Source: Desulfuromonas sp. CSMB_57
GTDB lineage: Bacteria; Desulfobacterota; Desulfuromonadia; Desulfuromonadales; Syntrophotaleaceae
Length of the DNA stretch: 64,000 bases
Direction of reading: 5' to 3'
Assembly: GCF_020194955.2 (NCBI RefSeq)
Contig: NZ_JAFCIY020000039.1
Coordinates: forward strand, 38,290-102,289
Shown here: positions 15,981 through 25,949 of the stretch, piece by piece
Position numbering within the stretch: the first letter of the stretch is position 1
Layout of the letters: the number at the start of each line of letters is the position of its first letter
Notes under the pieces: generated by a model
Databases searched by the model: none
What the model was told of the DNA's origin: nothing
Seen by the model: the letters and a program-made list of their open reading frames with translations, nothing else
Translations under genes and position numbers: made by a program

Positions 15981-16655
15981 TCAGTCGACGCGTCCGGGGA
16001 AAATCAGATCGCGGCCGCCGCGGGCCCGGCTGCCGAGCTGCTGCAGCACAACCAGATGGCCGGCAAACAGCATCGCCAGAGTCAGGGTCAGCCAACCCGG
16101 AATGCGTCCCATGCCGGCCTGGGTCAAAAACTCCCGGAAGGTGCCTACCGGCGCCGGATGGAGCTGGATTTTCAGCATCCAGGCCGCCAGCAGGACTCCG
16201 AACAGGAAGATGTAATTGGAATGGATGCGTTGCCCGATGGCTTCCAGACGGGTCATCTTGTAACGCGGATGCAGCAGATCCTCCGCCAGGGCCTGGCGCC
16301 AGGGCGCATCCGGACCGTGTTCCAGGCGACCCTGCAGGATCTCGGCGACGAAGTGCTGATGCAGCAGCCGCACCCGGAATTCGTAGGCATCGTAAAACCG
16401 GAACCGTCGTCCTTCGACCACCAGCAGGATATAGACCATGGCCAAGGCGAAGAGGAAGATGGCATGGGGCAATTCCGGATGGCTGAAGGAAAAACCGAGA
16501 AATGCCGCAGCGGTACCCACCGCCCAGTTGGTGGTGCGATCCAGGCGCTCGCGCCAGGCCAGGGCGCGAGCCGATTCGGCCCGGTAGTAATGGATCAGGG
16601 TGGTGATGGCTTCACTGCGGCTCAGTTGGCGGCTTTCCGAAGCACTGTCGGCCAT
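15981..16655 (-). CDS. DUF2270 integral membrane protein
   Basis: A 224-residue protein with an N-terminal amphipathic region (HYYRAESARALAWRERLD, TTNWAV) and four hydrophobic segments arranged as two hairpins, near residues 45-60, 66-80, 148-165 and 190-207. The pattern RLDRTTNWAV and RFRFYDAYEFRVRLL is characteristic of DUF2270. Function unknown. It begins 17 nt after hemB on the same strand, within the heme operon. Confidence 0.75.
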   Translation of the reverse strand: MADSASESRQLSRSEAITTLIHYYRAESARALAWRERLDRTTNWAVGTAAAFLGFSFSHPELPHAIFLFALAMVYILLVVEGRRFRFYDAYEFRVRLLHQHFVAEILQGRLEHGPDAPWRQALAEDLLHPRYKMTRLEAIGQRIHSNYIFLFGVLLAAWMLKIQLHPAPVGTFREFLTQAGMGRIPGWLTLTLAMLFAGHLVVLQQLGSRARGGRDLIFPGRVD

Positions 16656-16672
16656 GGCGGTATCCCTTTGCT

Positions 16673-17650
16673 TCAGCGGGTGCGCAGCAGACGTGCTGCT
16701 TCCGGCGCGTGATAGGTGATGATGAGATCGGCGCCGGCCCGCTTCATGCCGGTCAGGGATTCCAACATGACCTGGTCATGGTCCAGCCAACCCCGTTCGG
16801 CGGCAGCCTTGAGCATGGCGAATTCGCCCGACACGTTGTAGGCCACCAGGGGCAGGTCCAGGCGCCGGCGCAGGTCCCGCAATATGTCCAGGTAGGCCAG
16901 GGCCGGCTTGACGATCAGGCAATCGGCCCCCTCCGCCACATCCAGTTCCGCTTCCCGGTGGGCTTCCCGACGGTTGGCCGGATCCATCTGGTAGCTGCGC
17001 CGGTCGCCGAACCGGGGTGCCGATTCGGCCGCTTCCCGGAACGGACCGTAGAAGGCGCTGGCGTATTTGACGGCGTAGCTCATGATGGGGAGCTGCGCAT
17101 AGCCGGCGGCGTCGAGGGCGGCGCGCAGGGCCGCCACCCGGCCGTCCATCATGTCGCTGGGAGCCACCATGTCGGCGCCGGCCCGGGCATGGCTGACGGC
17201 CTGGGCGGCGAGCAGTTCCAGGGTCGCGTCATTGTCCACCTCGCCGCCACGGATGACCCCGCAGTGACCGTGGTCGGTGTATTCGCACAGGCAGACATCG
17301 GTGATCACCAGCAGATCCGGCCAGGCTTCCTTGATGGCCGCCACGGCCCGCTGCACCACGCCATCGGGGCGGGCACCGGAGCTGCCCACGGCATCCTTGT
17401 CGGCCGGAATGCCGAACAGCAGCACCGCCGGAATGCCCAGTTGCCAGGCGCTGCCGGCTTCCAGCACCGCCTGGTCGACGGACAGTTGGCAGATGCCGGG
17501 CATGGAGGCGATGGGACGCCGCTGGTTCCGGCCTGCAATGCAGAACAGGGGGTAGATGAGATCCTCGACGGCCAAACGGGTTTCGCGGACCATGCCGCGC
17601 AGGGTCGGTGAGCGCCGCAGGCGCCGCAGGCGGGTGGCAGGAAAATGCAT
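16673..17650 (-). CDS. hemB: Delta-aminolevulinic acid dehydratase (porphobilinogen synthase)
   Basis: A 325-residue HemB that condenses two 5-aminolevulinate molecules to porphobilinogen. The zinc-binding cysteine triad appears in [14 protein letters not shown] (near residues 118-131); the two Schiff-base lysines are in [14 protein letters not shown] and in [11 protein letters not shown]. It begins one nt after the cobA-hemD stop, in step with the pathway. Length is typical. A zinc-dependent class is implied by the intact cysteines. Confidence 0.96.
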   Translation of the reverse strand: MHFPATRLRRLRRSPTLRGMVRETRLAVEDLIYPLFCIAGRNQRRPIASMPGICQLSVDQAVLEAGSAWQLGIPAVLLFGIPADKDAVGSSGARPDGVVQRAVAAIKEAWPDLLVITDVCLCEYTDHGHCGVIRGGEVDNDATLELLAAQAVSHARAGADMVAPSDMMDGRVAALRAALDAAGYAQLPIMSYAVKYASAFYGPFREAAESAPRFGDRRSYQMDPANRREAHREAELDVAEGADCLIVKPALAYLDILRDLRRRLDLPLVAYNVSGEFAMLKAAAERGWLDHDQVMLESLTGMKRAGADLIITYHAPEAARLLRTR

Positions 17651-17651
17651 G

Positions 17652-19187
17652 TCAACTCCTTGCTGCAGAGGAAAGGGCGGAAAAATGGGCGCCGAGAGCC
17701 GCCACCAGGGCCTCTGCGGTCGGCTCGTCGGCCTCGACGCTGACGGCTAGGCCCAGCTCCCTGGCGGTGGCGCTGGTCTGCGGGCCCAAGGAGGCCAGCA
17801 CGGCGCCCTGCAACAGTTTTCGACGGCCGGCATCGAGCAGTTCCCAGGCATGGCGCAGGGCCGACGAAGACGCGAAGGCGACGGCGTCGACACCGTCGTC
17901 CAGGGCCTGCCGCAAGGGTTCGGCGGCCGCCGCCGGACAGCGGCAGTGGTAGGCCACGGGCGCCGTGACTTCGGCTCCGGCGGCGATCAGTTCGCGGACC
18001 AGCAGGGGACGCGCCAGCTGACTGCGGGGATACAGGATGCGACCTCCGGCCACACCCTGCTCGAGGAGCATTTCGAGCATGCCTTCGGCATCTTGCCGGG
18101 CGGGCTGCAAGTCGGCGAGGATGCCGTGCCCGGCCAGGGCCGCGGCCGTTTTGCTGCCGATGGCGGCAACAACGATGCCGGCCAAGGCCCGGGAATCCAG
18201 ATTGCGCGCGGCCAATCGGGCCAACAAGGACTCCACGGCATTGGTCGAGGTCAGAACCAGAAAGTCGGTACCGGCGAGGCGATCCAAGGCCCCGTCCAGG
18301 TCCGTCCAGTCGGGGGGCGGCACGATTTCCAGGGTCGGCACGGCCAGCACCCGGGCGCCGGCTGCTTCCAGCGCCGCGCTCAGAGCGCCGGCCTGCTCTT
18401 GGCTGCGCGTCACCAGGATGCGACGCCCGAACAGGGGGCGCCGGTCGAACCAGCGCAACTGATCGCGCAGGGCGACGACTTCGCCGACGATGATGATGGC
18501 CGGCGGCCGCAGGCCGCTGCGTCGAACCTGGGCGGCAATTTCCCGCAAGGGGGCGACCAGGGTCTGTTGTTCGGGCAGGGTGCCCCAACGGATGACGGCG
18601 GCGGGGGTGTCGGGATGACGCCCGTGTGCCATGAGCAGTGCGGCGATCTGTTCCAGGTTGGCCATGCCCATGTAGAAGACCAGGGTGCCGACCCCCGTCG
18701 CCAGCTTGGCCCAATCGAGGCTGGAGATCTGTCGGGCCGGATGCTCATGGCCGGTGAACAGGCCCAGACTGGTGGTGAAATCCCGATGGGTGAGGGGAAT
18801 GCCGGCATACAGGGCGGCGCCGAAAGCCGCCGTCACGCCGGGCACGATCTCGAAGGGGATGCCGGCGGCGGCCAGTTGGCAGGCTTCTTCGCCGCCGCGG
18901 CCGAAAACACAGGGATCGCCCCCCTTGAGACGCGCCACTATTCGGCCTTGGCGGGCAAGTTCCACCAGCAGGGCGTTGATCTGTTCCTGGGGCAGGTGGT
19001 GCCGGCCGCTGGTCTTGCCGACATAGATGCGTCGGGCATCGACGGGCACTTCGTCCAGCAGGCGCGGATTGGCCAGGTAATCGTAGACCACCACCTCGGA
19101 CCGGCGCAGGCAGTCGCGGCCGCGCACCGTGATCAGGCCCGGATCGCCGGGGCCGGCGCCGATAAGGTAGACCAGGCCCGTGGTCAT
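17652..19187 (-). CDS. cobA-hemD: Fused uroporphyrinogen-III C-methyltransferase / uroporphyrinogen-III synthase
   Basis: A 511-residue bifunctional protein. Residues 1-245 are a SUMT/CobA domain ([45 protein letters not shown]), making precorrin-2. Residues 255-505 are a HemD domain ([37 protein letters not shown]). The fusion routes hydroxymethylbilane to both heme and siroheme/cobalamin and is common in Gram-positive and delta-type bacteria. The true start is 19187, which overlaps the hemC stop as ATGA; the frame is open upstream only because it shadows hemC. Confidence 0.94.
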   Translation of the reverse strand: MTTGLVYLIGAGPGDPGLITVRGRDCLRRSEVVVYDYLANPRLLDEVPVDARRIYVGKTSGRHHLPQEQINALLVELARQGRIVARLKGGDPCVFGRGGEEACQLAAAGIPFEIVPGVTAAFGAALYAGIPLTHRDFTTSLGLFTGHEHPARQISSLDWAKLATGVGTLVFYMGMANLEQIAALLMAHGRHPDTPAAVIRWGTLPEQQTLVAPLREIAAQVRRSGLRPPAIIIVGEVVALRDQLRWFDRRPLFGRRILVTRSQEQAGALSAALEAAGARVLAVPTLEIVPPPDWTDLDGALDRLAGTDFLVLTSTNAVESLLARLAARNLDSRALAGIVVAAIGSKTAAALAGHGILADLQPARQDAEGMLEMLLEQGVAGGRILYPRSQLARPLLVRELIAAGAEVTAPVAYHCRCPAAAAEPLRQALDDGVDAVAFASSSALRHAWELLDAGRRKLLQGAVLASLGPQTSATARELGLAVSVEADEPTAEALVAALGAHFSALSSAARS

Positions 19188-20125
19188 GGCGTTTCTCCAG
19201 GGCCGCCGGCGGCGACCAGCAGACGCCGGGCGCCCCGGGCCAGCAGTTCTTCGGCCAGTTCCCGGCCGGCCTGTTCCGCGAGAGCCTTCGACACCCTGCG
19301 GCGGCCACGCAGCAGTTCGCGGCCATCGCAGCTGGCCACCAGGCCGTCCAATTCCAGCAGGTCGCCGCACAGGCTGCCATGGGCCGCCAGCGGCACCTGG
19401 CAGCCGCCTTCCAGGCGGACCAGAAAGGCCCGCTCAGCGGCCACCGCGATGGCGGTGGCGGGGTGGTGCAGGGGGGCGAGGAGCCGCTGTACCCGTTCGT
19501 CGTCGCTGCGGCATTCAAGGCCGAGGGCACCTTGGCCGATGGCGGGCAAGCATAGCTCCGGCGCCAGGAACTCGGAAATACGTTCTGCCAGGCCCAGGCG
19601 CTTGAGGCCGGCGGCGGCCAGGATGATGCCGTCCAGGGCCTGCTCCTCGAGTTTTCGCAGTCGGGTTTCGACATTGCCGCGCAGGGGCACGATGTGCAGA
19701 TCCGGCCGACTGTGCAGCAGCTGGGCCTGACGCCGCAGGGCGGAAGTGCCGAGGCGGGCCCCTGCGGGCAGGTCCGCCAGCCGCCGCCCGTCCCGCGTCA
19801 CCAGGGCATCGCCGGGATCTTCCCGCTGAGGAATGCAGACCAGTGCCAGCCCGGCCGGCAACTGGGACGGCACATCCTTCATGGAATGCACCGCCAGATC
19901 GGCGCGGCCGTCGAGCAGGGCCTCCTCAATCTCCTTGACGAACAGTCCCTTGCCGCCAAGCTTGGCCAGGGGCACATCAAGGATGCGATCGCCGGTGGTC
20001 GTGAGGGGCAGCAGTTCGACTCGCAGGCCCGGCCAGGCCCTACGCAGTGCCGTGGCGGTCCATTCGGCCTGCCACAGGGCCAGCTGACTGGCGCGGGTGC
20101 CGATAATCAGATCAGGTTTTGTCAT
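19184..20125 (-). CDS. hemC: Porphobilinogen deaminase (hydroxymethylbilane synthase)
   Basis: A 313-residue HemC. Motifs include [40 protein letters not shown] (catalytic Asp), [11 protein letters not shown], and [11 protein letters not shown], whose cysteine carries the dipyrromethane cofactor. It polymerises four porphobilinogens. Both ends overlap neighbours by 4 nt (hemA upstream, cobA-hemD downstream), showing translational coupling through the pathway. Confidence 0.96.
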   Translation of the reverse strand: MTKPDLIIGTRASQLALWQAEWTATALRRAWPGLRVELLPLTTTGDRILDVPLAKLGGKGLFVKEIEEALLDGRADLAVHSMKDVPSQLPAGLALVCIPQREDPGDALVTRDGRRLADLPAGARLGTSALRRQAQLLHSRPDLHIVPLRGNVETRLRKLEEQALDGIILAAAGLKRLGLAERISEFLAPELCLPAIGQGALGLECRSDDERVQRLLAPLHHPATAIAVAAERAFLVRLEGGCQVPLAAHGSLCGDLLELDGLVASCDGRELLRGRRRVSKALAEQAGRELAEELLARGARRLLVAAGGPGETP

Positions 20126-21438
20126 GGGACGCCGTCCTCCTTGTCACGGGTATCGGCCAAGCCGGGTCCCGCCTCCGGTTCCAGACGGAACAATCGGCGT
20201 GCCGTTTCCAGATAGAGTTCCCCCGCCTTTTCATGTCCCATGGCCTTGATGACGGTGATGGGTTGGTGCAGCACCTTGTTGACCAGCGACCGACTCATGG
20301 CTTCGATGGCCTGTCGATCGTCCTCCGACAGGTGGCTGAGGCCGGCCAGGGTTCGGGCCAGTTCCTGGCGGCGCAGTTCCTCCATCTGCCGGTGCAGGGC
20401 CACGATCAGAGGCTTGACTTCCAGGGTACGGAGCCAGCGGCTGAATCTTTCGACCTCCTGATCGACGATGTCCTCCGCCTTGTCGGCCGCCTTGCGTCGT
20501 TGCTGGCGGTTGGCGGCGATCACTCCCTGCAGGTCGTCGATGTCGTACAGGTAGAGATTATCGATGCGGTTGGCGGCCGGATCAATGTTGCGCGGCACGG
20601 CGATATCGATGAGGAACATGGCGCGGTTGCGGCGTTGCCGGATGACCTGTTCCAGTTGTTCGCAGGTCAGCAGTACGCCGCCGGCGGCGGTGGAGGTCAG
20701 CACGATATCCGCCTGATGCAGATGGTAGGGAAATTGTTCGAAGGCCACGGCGCGGCCGCCGATCCGCGCCGCCAGTTGCCGGGCCCGTTCCAGGGTACGA
20801 TTGGTCACCAGGGTGGTACCCACCTGCTGGGTGACCAGATGCCGGGCGGCCAGCTCGCACATCTTCCCGGCGCCGATAATCATCACCGTGCGTCCGGCCA
20901 AATCGCCGAAAATACGTCGTGCCAATTCGACCGCCGCGTAGGAGACGGAAACGGCGTGCTGGGCGATGGCCGTCTCGCTGCGCACCCGCTTGGCGGTGGC
21001 AAAAGCGCGCGGCAGCAGACGATGCAGAATGGGACCGGCGCACCCGCAGGCGTTGGCGGCGGCGTAAGCCGATTTCAACTGGCCGAGGATCTGCGGCTCG
21101 CCAAGGACCATGGAATCAAGGCTCGAGGCGACCCGGAACAGGTGGCGAATAGCGGCCGCGTCAGCCAGTTCATAGAGGTGCGGGTCGAGTTGCAATCCGC
21201 CTTCCTGCCGTTGGGCGGAGAGCAGGCCGCGCAACTGTCGGCCCGCTTCGACGGGATCATGGCTGACGGCGTACAGTTCCACCCGGTTGCAGGTCGACAG
21301 GATCAGGCCCTCCGCCACCGACGGCAAAGCCATCAGGGCGCGCAGGGGACTGTTCGCGTCACAGCTGTGAAATGTCAGCTGTTCGCGGAGTTCGACCGGG
21401 GCGGTGTGATGACTCAATCCGACAACCAACAGGTGCAT
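20122..21438 (-). CDS. hemA: Glutamyl-tRNA reductase
   Basis: A 438-residue HemA that reduces Glu-tRNA to glutamate-1-semialdehyde, the first step of C5 heme synthesis. The N-terminal [13 protein letters not shown] and [10 protein letters not shown] (catalytic Cys near residue 50), [13 protein letters not shown] and the NADPH motif [14 protein letters not shown] are present. The C-terminal dimerisation helix is complete. hemL is not in the window. It follows ccsA by 12 nt and overlaps hemC. Confidence 0.96.
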   Translation of the reverse strand: MHLLVVGLSHHTAPVELREQLTFHSCDANSPLRALMALPSVAEGLILSTCNRVELYAVSHDPVEAGRQLRGLLSAQRQEGGLQLDPHLYELADAAAIRHLFRVASSLDSMVLGEPQILGQLKSAYAAANACGCAGPILHRLLPRAFATAKRVRSETAIAQHAVSVSYAAVELARRIFGDLAGRTVMIIGAGKMCELAARHLVTQQVGTTLVTNRTLERARQLAARIGGRAVAFEQFPYHLHQADIVLTSTAAGGVLLTCEQLEQVIRQRRNRAMFLIDIAVPRNIDPAANRIDNLYLYDIDDLQGVIAANRQQRRKAADKAEDIVDQEVERFSRWLRTLEVKPLIVALHRQMEELRRQELARTLAGLSHLSEDDRQAIEAMSRSLVNKVLHQPITVIKAMGHEKAGELYLETARRLFRLEPEAGPGLADTRDKEDGVP

Positions 21439-21450
21439 GAACGGTCAGCC

Positions 21451-22275
21451 TCAGGGCGCGCCGGGGGTAAATCCGCCGTACCAACCGGAAAACAGCAGAT
21501 TAACGCCGACAAAAGTGAACAGCAGGCAGATGAAGCCGGCGATGGCCAACTGGGCCGCCTTGCGGCCTCGCCAGCCGATGGCCAGCCGCCCATGCAGCAG
21601 AATGGCAAACAGGAACCAGGAGAGCAGGGCCCAACTCTCCTTGGCACCCCAGCGCCAATAGCTGCCCCAGACCGATTCGGCCACCAGGGCGCCGAACACC
21701 ATGCTCAGGGTGAGCAGGGGGAAGCCCAGGGTCAGGCAGCGCAGGTTGATCGTATCGAGGGTATCCAGGGCCGGCAGGCGATAGCAGAGGGGGGCGATGC
21801 GTTTGCTTTTCAGCATCCGTTCCTGCATCAGGTAGAGAATCCCGGCACCGGCGGCAACGGCGAAGGCGGCGTTGCCGAGCAAGGCCAGAACGACATGCAG
21901 TGGCAACCACCAACCGGCGAGAGTCGGGGCCGGTCGCAGCGGGGTGAGGCGGCTCAAAAGGAGCAGGATCAAGGCCAGGGGCGTGATGAATGCGCTCAGT
22001 ACGGCTAAAGGATAGCGGCGGCTGAACAACAGGAACAGGGCGACCATGGCCCAGGAGAAAAAAGCCAGGGATTCCGGACGGCCGGCCAGGGGCAGCAGGC
22101 CGGCGGCGGCAATCCGGGTCGTCAGGGTCGCACAGTGCAGCCCAAAACCGGCGAGCAGCGTCAGGCGTGCCGCGCGTGCGGTGCTCCAACGGCCGAAAAG
22201 GTCCGTCAGCGCCAGGGCGGAGGCCAGGCCATAGGCGGCCAGGGTGGCCTGAAAGAGCAGGGTGTCAAGACTCAT
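21451..22275 (-). CDS. CcsA/HemX-family cytochrome c assembly membrane protein
   Basis: A 274-residue protein with about eight transmembrane helices and the tryptophan-rich heme-handling segment near the C-terminus (GSYWRWGAKESWALLSW), the variant WWD/WGxKE signature of CcsA and HemX-like proteins. Position just upstream of hemA matches the hemX-hemA arrangement of other bacteria, where the protein affects GluTR level or helps heme delivery for cytochrome c. No CcsB/ResB partner is adjacent. It overlaps the preceding gene by 11 nt. Confidence 0.82.
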   Translation of the reverse strand: MSLDTLLFQATLAAYGLASALALTDLFGRWSTARAARLTLLAGFGLHCATLTTRIAAAGLLPLAGRPESLAFFSWAMVALFLLFSRRYPLAVLSAFITPLALILLLLSRLTPLRPAPTLAGWWLPLHVVLALLGNAAFAVAAGAGILYLMQERMLKSKRIAPLCYRLPALDTLDTINLRCLTLGFPLLTLSMVFGALVAESVWGSYWRWGAKESWALLSWFLFAILLHGRLAIGWRGRKAAQLAIAGFICLLFTFVGVNLLFSGWYGGFTPGAP

Positions 22276-22924
22276 GGGGCTCCTTGCCTAGTCCCAGGCG
22301 GGCCAGGGTGCAATCCGGGCCGAATTCGTTCTGCAGCAGGAGATCTACCGTCGCCAGTTCGCCGACGGCGAAAGCTTCCGCCAAGCCGTTGTCCAGCAGT
22401 CGGCCCAGTACCCCGGCGGTCACCGTGGGTGAACCTTGGGCAGTACGGCGCCGCAGGGCTTCCGCCAGGTCCAGGACCTGGTCCCAGGCCGAGGGCAGCC
22501 AGGCGCCCAAGCGGTCGCGCAGGGCCGCGGCCAGGGCGGGGCTGCGGCCGGCGGTGGCCACGGTCACCGTCAGATCGCCGCGCCGCAATACTGCCGGCAG
22601 GGTGAAATCCCCATTTTCCGGCTGGCCGGCCAAGGCCACAGGAATGCTCCGCTGCCGGGCGGCGGCGGCCACCGCCTCGTCAACAGCGCACCGACCGGTG
22701 GCGGCAATGGCCAGAAACATGCCATCGAGATGCGCGGGCCGGAAAGGCTCGATGAGCACTTCGATTCCGGCTGCAAGGGGTTGTTCCGGTGTCTGCAGGG
22801 CCACCATCCGCACCCGGGCACCGGCGGCCAGCAGGCCCAGGGCTTTGCGCCGGCCCACCGGTCCGGCACCGACCACTAGTCCGCAGCGGCCTTCCATGCG
22901 CCATATGACAGGATAATCTCCCAT
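22265..22924 (-). CDS. Precorrin-2 dehydrogenase (siroheme synthase N-terminal type)
   Basis: A 219-residue protein with the NAD-binding motif VVGAGPVGRRKALGLL near residue 18 and the CysG-N/Met8p-like core (SIPVALAGQPENGDF, LTVTVATAGRSPALA). It oxidises precorrin-2 to sirohydrochlorin and may also chelate iron. Only the dehydrogenase half is present; the methyltransferase half is in cobA-hemD. The start is uncertain: 22924 leaves 23 nt to the upstream gene, while 22984 would overlap it; neither has a strong ribosome site. Confidence 0.85.
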   Translation of the reverse strand: MGDYPVIWRMEGRCGLVVGAGPVGRRKALGLLAAGARVRMVALQTPEQPLAAGIEVLIEPFRPAHLDGMFLAIAATGRCAVDEAVAAAARQRSIPVALAGQPENGDFTLPAVLRRGDLTVTVATAGRSPALAAALRDRLGAWLPSAWDQVLDLAEALRRRTAQGSPTVTAGVLGRLLDNGLAEAFAVGELATVDLLLQNEFGPDCTLARLGLGKEPHES

Positions 22925-22947
22925 GAATGAATGGCCCAATGCCGGGG

Positions 22948-23523
22948 TCAGCTGCCGAACAGGGATTCTTCCACCAACTCGCATAGCAGGTGGCCGAAAA
23001 ACAGTGCCGCTTCCGCGGCTCTGCCGACGGAGTCGGTGTTGAGGCGGAACAGGTAATGGGGGCCGTCGCCTGCCGGCTCTTCCTGATCCGGCAACAGGGC
23101 GGCGGTGACACAGCCCCGTTCCCGGGCTTCGGCCAGCCCGGCCATGACCGCCTCGTTGTGCGCCACGTCGCCCAAGGCGAGCACGGCATCATGTTCGCCG
23201 GCCAGCAGGCCGAGTTGTTGGGCGAAGAAGGTGCCGATCTGCCCTTCCTTGGCCAGGGCGGTCGCCAGGGTAATGTCGTGACAAAGGGAAAGCGCCGGTA
23301 GCGGTGGCCGTTCGAAACTCAGGCGGTGCCGAAACAGGTTGGCGACCAGGTTGGCGATGGCCCCCAATGAACCGCTGCCGAAGATCAGCAGGCGCCCTCC
23401 CTGGTTGAAGACTTCGACGATGCGGCCGGAGAATTCCACCAGCTCATTGGCCTGGAGCAGGAAGGTTTCTTCCAGAACGGCGGTGTGTTCCCGTAACGAT
23501 TTGCTGATGCGGTCCTGTAGCAT
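22948..23523 (-). CDS. SIS-domain protein (phosphoheptose isomerase/GmhA-like)
   Basis: A 191-residue single SIS domain with an N-terminal helical dimerisation arm, the sugar-phosphate-binding loop LLIFGSGSLGAIANLVAN near residue 45, and a second loop DAVLALGDVAHNEAV near residue 110. The overall shape matches GmhA, but the usual GmhA metal ligands are not obvious, so isomerase activity is uncertain. It is the first gene of the heme operon and has the operon promoter about 30 nt upstream; its connection with heme is unexplained. Confidence 0.65.
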   Translation of the reverse strand: MLQDRISKSLREHTAVLEETFLLQANELVEFSGRIVEVFNQGGRLLIFGSGSLGAIANLVANLFRHRLSFERPPLPALSLCHDITLATALAKEGQIGTFFAQQLGLLAGEHDAVLALGDVAHNEAVMAGLAEARERGCVTAALLPDQEEPAGDGPHYLFRLNTDSVGRAAEAALFFGHLLCELVEESLFGS

Positions 23524-23553
23524 GGGCCTGGCCTTGCCTGAATAAGTGAAAAA

Positions 23554-23582
23554 ATGTTAGGTTGACCCTATCCGTCTGTCAA
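23554..23582 (-). promoter_or_regulatory. Sigma-70 promoter of the heme operon
   Basis: Minus-strand TTGACA (23577-23582, perfect -35) and TAACAT (23554-23559, 4 of 6 for -10) are separated by exactly 17 nt. Predicted transcription starts near 23547, about 24 nt before the first start codon, a suitable length for a simple leader. Confidence 0.68.
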
Positions 23583-23711
23583 TGAAACTGCCGGCTGCCG
23601 CGGGACCGGGCCTTGCTTTTTTCGACGGCTCATCTATGCTAAAGCGGACTTCCTTGGGATGCGGGTTATTCAACTGATTGATAGTGCTATTCTTGCAAAG
23701 GAGAAACGACG

Positions 23712-24041
23712 ATGGCAAGTGAGAATGTGTTGCAAGTTTCCGATGGCAACTTCGATAGCGAGGTATTGCAATCCTCCCAGCCGGTGCTGGTGGATTTCTG
23801 GGCTTCCTGGTGCGGGCCCTGCAAGGCTATCGCTCCGGTTATCGACGCCTTGGCCGAACAGTATGCCGGCCAGGTGCGAATTGCCAAGCTGAATGTCGAT
23901 GAAAATCCTGCCACGCCGGGCAAATACGGGGTGCGCGGCATCCCGACCCTGATTCTGTTCAAGGACGGCCAGATTGTCGATCAACTGGTGGGCGCGGTGC
24001 CCCGCCAGCAACTGGAAAATCTGTTGCAGAAAGTTCTGTGA
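23712..24041 (+). CDS. trxA: Thioredoxin
   Basis: A 109-residue thioredoxin with the classical active site WCGPC near residues 32-36 and the conserved cis-proline loop GIPTLILFKDG near residue 75. It reduces disulfides in the cytoplasm. It stands alone, transcribed divergently from the heme operon; GGAG lies 8 nt upstream and a strong terminator follows. Confidence 0.95.
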   Translation: MASENVLQVSDGNFDSEVLQSSQPVLVDFWASWCGPCKAIAPVIDALAEQYAGQVRIAKLNVDENPATPGKYGVRGIPTLILFKDGQIVDQLVGAVPRQQLENLLQKVL

Positions 24042-24068
24042 TTACCGAACCGCACGTTGTACTTGATG

Positions 24069-24098
24069 GGGGAGGCGCCGCAGGGCGCCTCCCCTTTG
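24069..24098 (+). terminator. Rho-independent terminator of trxA
   Basis: An 11-bp GC-rich inverted repeat (GGGGAGGCGCC, 24069-24079, with GGCGCCTCCCC, 24084-24094) with a 4-nt loop is followed by TTTGTG. It lies 28 nt after the thioredoxin stop and separates it from the convergent darP. Confidence 0.85.
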
Positions 24099-24116
24099 TG
24101 GTTTTCCGCCAAACGG

Positions 24117-24644
24117 TCATGTCTCCGGTTGCGTCCCGCCGTCCTCCTCCATGGCTTGCCGCAGCAGCCGAAACAGGGCCCGCGCCGCCTGCTTGTCGCC
24201 ATGGGTGCGGGCCGACTGGGCCAGTTGTCGGGTCCGGCGTTCGTCGAGGGAGGGGAAGCGGCGCACACATTCCTCGAGGGCGGCGGTGTGATCTTCCTCG
24301 TGGCACAATCGGTCGCGCAGGGTCTCCAGGAGATGAAACTCCTGCTGCTTTTGCAATTGGCGTTCGCTGACTCCGCCCAGAAAGGCCAACACCTCTTCCT
24401 GCTGCTCCGGTTCCTCGCGCAGCAGGCCGGCCAGGTGTTTGACTTGTCGCTTGCGGGCGCCGTGGCTCCTGATGGCCCGAACCGCTTCCGCCTCCTTGCG
24501 CAGGTGCGGCGTCAAGGGCAGGGCGGAGAAGGTCGCCGGCGGCAGTTCGGACAGCTTGTGGGCCAGTTCCTCGACGGCTTGGGCGGCCCGTTTGCGGGCA
24601 CTGCGGCTGGGAGGGCGCTGCTGGTTTTCTTCCAAATCGGTCAT
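24117..24644 (-). CDS. darP: Ribosome-associated protein DarP (YjgA, DUF615)
   Basis: A 175-residue basic, all-helical protein starting [19 protein letters not shown] with the DUF615 features RSARKRAAQAVEELAHKL, LAFLGGVSERQ and FPSLDERRTRQL. In E. coli the homologue assists late maturation of the large ribosomal subunit. It is the last gene of the dapF operon and shares one base with the dtd stop. There is no membrane segment. The family match is by pattern and length. Confidence 0.85.
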   Translation of the reverse strand: MTDLEENQQRPPSRSARKRAAQAVEELAHKLSELPPATFSALPLTPHLRKEAEAVRAIRSHGARKRQVKHLAGLLREEPEQQEEVLAFLGGVSERQLQKQQEFHLLETLRDRLCHEEDHTAALEECVRRFPSLDERRTRQLAQSARTHGDKQAARALFRLLRQAMEEDGGTQPET

Positions 24645-25093
24645 CAGAATACCTTGCGGCTGTCGAGCAGAAAAGTCACCGGCCCGTCATTGACCAGTGC
24701 GACCTGCATCATGGCCTGAAAACGGCCGGTGGCCACGGTCAGGCCGCGCCGGCGGAGATGTTGAACATAGTCCAGATAGAGGGCTTCGGCGACCGCCGGC
24801 GGCGCCGCGCCGGTAAAGCTGGGCCGGCGGCCCTTGCGGCAATCGCCGGCCAGGGTGAACTGGGAGACCACCAGCACCCCACCGCCGGTATCTTCCACCG
24901 ACAGATTCATTTTGCCTGCCGCGTCCTCAAAAATGCGCAGTTCGGCGGTCTTGTCCGCCAGAGCGTCGGCGTCGGCGGCCGTGTCGCCCTGCTCGACCCC
25001 CAGCAAAACCAGCAGTCCCGGGCCGATGGCCCCAACCTCCTCGCCGGCGACCGTGACGTTGGCCTTGGCCACCCGTTGCAGTACCGCTCGCAT
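24644..25093 (-). CDS. dtd: D-aminoacyl-tRNA deacylase
   Basis: A 149-residue Dtd. It starts [15 protein letters not shown] and has the active-site motifs [19 protein letters not shown] (SQxT) and the cross-subunit Gly-Pro NDGPVTF near the C-terminus. The enzyme removes D-amino acids and glycine from mischarged tRNA. Start 25093 lies one nt after the nfo stop. The open frame upstream is a shadow of nfo. Confidence 0.95.
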   Translation of the reverse strand: MRAVLQRVAKANVTVAGEEVGAIGPGLLVLLGVEQGDTAADADALADKTAELRIFEDAAGKMNLSVEDTGGGVLVVSQFTLAGDCRKGRRPSFTGAAPPAVAEALYLDYVQHLRRRGLTVATGRFQAMMQVALVNDGPVTFLLDSRKVF

Positions 25094-25094
25094 G

Positions 25095-25949
25095 TTATGA
25101 CTCCTCGGCGAGGGACCGCAGTCGGGCCAGATCCTGGAGATGGCCGGTATTGTCCGGACCAGGTGCCGTTTCCAGGATTTTCGGGATGCCCGCAAACCGT
25201 GCGTCGCGCAGCAGTTCTCGGAACACCGCCAAGGGAATATTTCCCTCACCGATATGCTCGTGACGATCGACCCGCGAGCCGTGGGTGCTTTTGGCGTCGT
25301 TGAGGTGAAACGCCTGCAGTCGTTGACAACCGATGAGCCGGTCGAATTCGGTCATGACGCTCCGGTAGCCTTCGCTGTTGGTCAGCTCGTACCCGGCGGC
25401 AAAGGCGTGACAGGTGTCGAAACAGACCCCGAAGCGGCCGTCGGGGACCCCGGCCATGATGGCCGCCAGATGCTCGAACCGGTATCCCAGGTAACTGCCC
25501 TGGCCGGCGGTATTTTCCAGCAACACCGTAACCGTGTCCGGGGCTCCGGCGAATACCTGGCGCAGCGCCTCGCAGACCCGGGCCAGGCCCACCGCTTCCC
25601 CTGCATCCAGGTGGGCGCCGGGATGCATGACCAGGGCCGGGATGCCGAGGGCGTGGCAGCGCTCCAGTTCGTCGGCGAAGGCCGCCAGCGACTTGCTGCG
25701 CACCTCGCCTTCGGCGGCGGCCAGGTTGATCAGGTAGCTGTCGTGGGCCAGGACCGCACGCACCGGACCGGCCTGCCAGGCCGTCGCGAAAGCGGCCCGC
25801 TCCTGGTCCTTCAGGGGCGGGACCTGCCAACGGCTGGCGTTGCGGGTGAAGATCTGGATGGCCTGGATGTCCAGTGCGGCGGCCCGCTCGAAGGCGCGGC
25901 TGACACCGCCGGCGATGGATACATGGGCACCGAGGAACAGTTCCTTCAT
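25095..25949 (-). CDS. nfo: Endonuclease IV
   Basis: A 284-residue AP endonuclease. Metal ligands appear in [46 protein letters not shown] and DRHEHIGEG, giving the three-zinc site of Nfo. It incises 5' to abasic sites during base-excision repair. The start [11 protein letters not shown] overlaps the HAD gene stop as ATGA. Length is typical. Confidence 0.96.
   Translation of the reverse strand: MKELFLGAHVSIAGGVSRAFERAAALDIQAIQIFTRNASRWQVPPLKDQERAAFATAWQAGPVRAVLAHDSYLINLAAAEGEVRSKSLAAFADELERCHALGIPALVMHPGAHLDAGEAVGLARVCEALRQVFAGAPDTVTVLLENTAGQGSYLGYRFEHLAAIMAGVPDGRFGVCFDTCHAFAAGYELTNSEGYRSVMTEFDRLIGCQRLQAFHLNDAKSTHGSRVDRHEHIGEGNIPLAVFRELLRDARFAGIPKILETAPGPDNTGHLQDLARLRSLAEES

Noticed and set aside
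17850..19730. Very long plus-strand open frame of over 600 codons opposite hemC and cobA-hemD
   Set aside because: It is antisense to clearly conserved heme genes, has a composition driven by high GC, and shows no recognisable domain.
20119..22008. Another plus-strand open frame of about 630 codons opposite hemA and ccsA
   Set aside because: Same reason: a high-GC shadow of real genes on the other strand, with no family motif.
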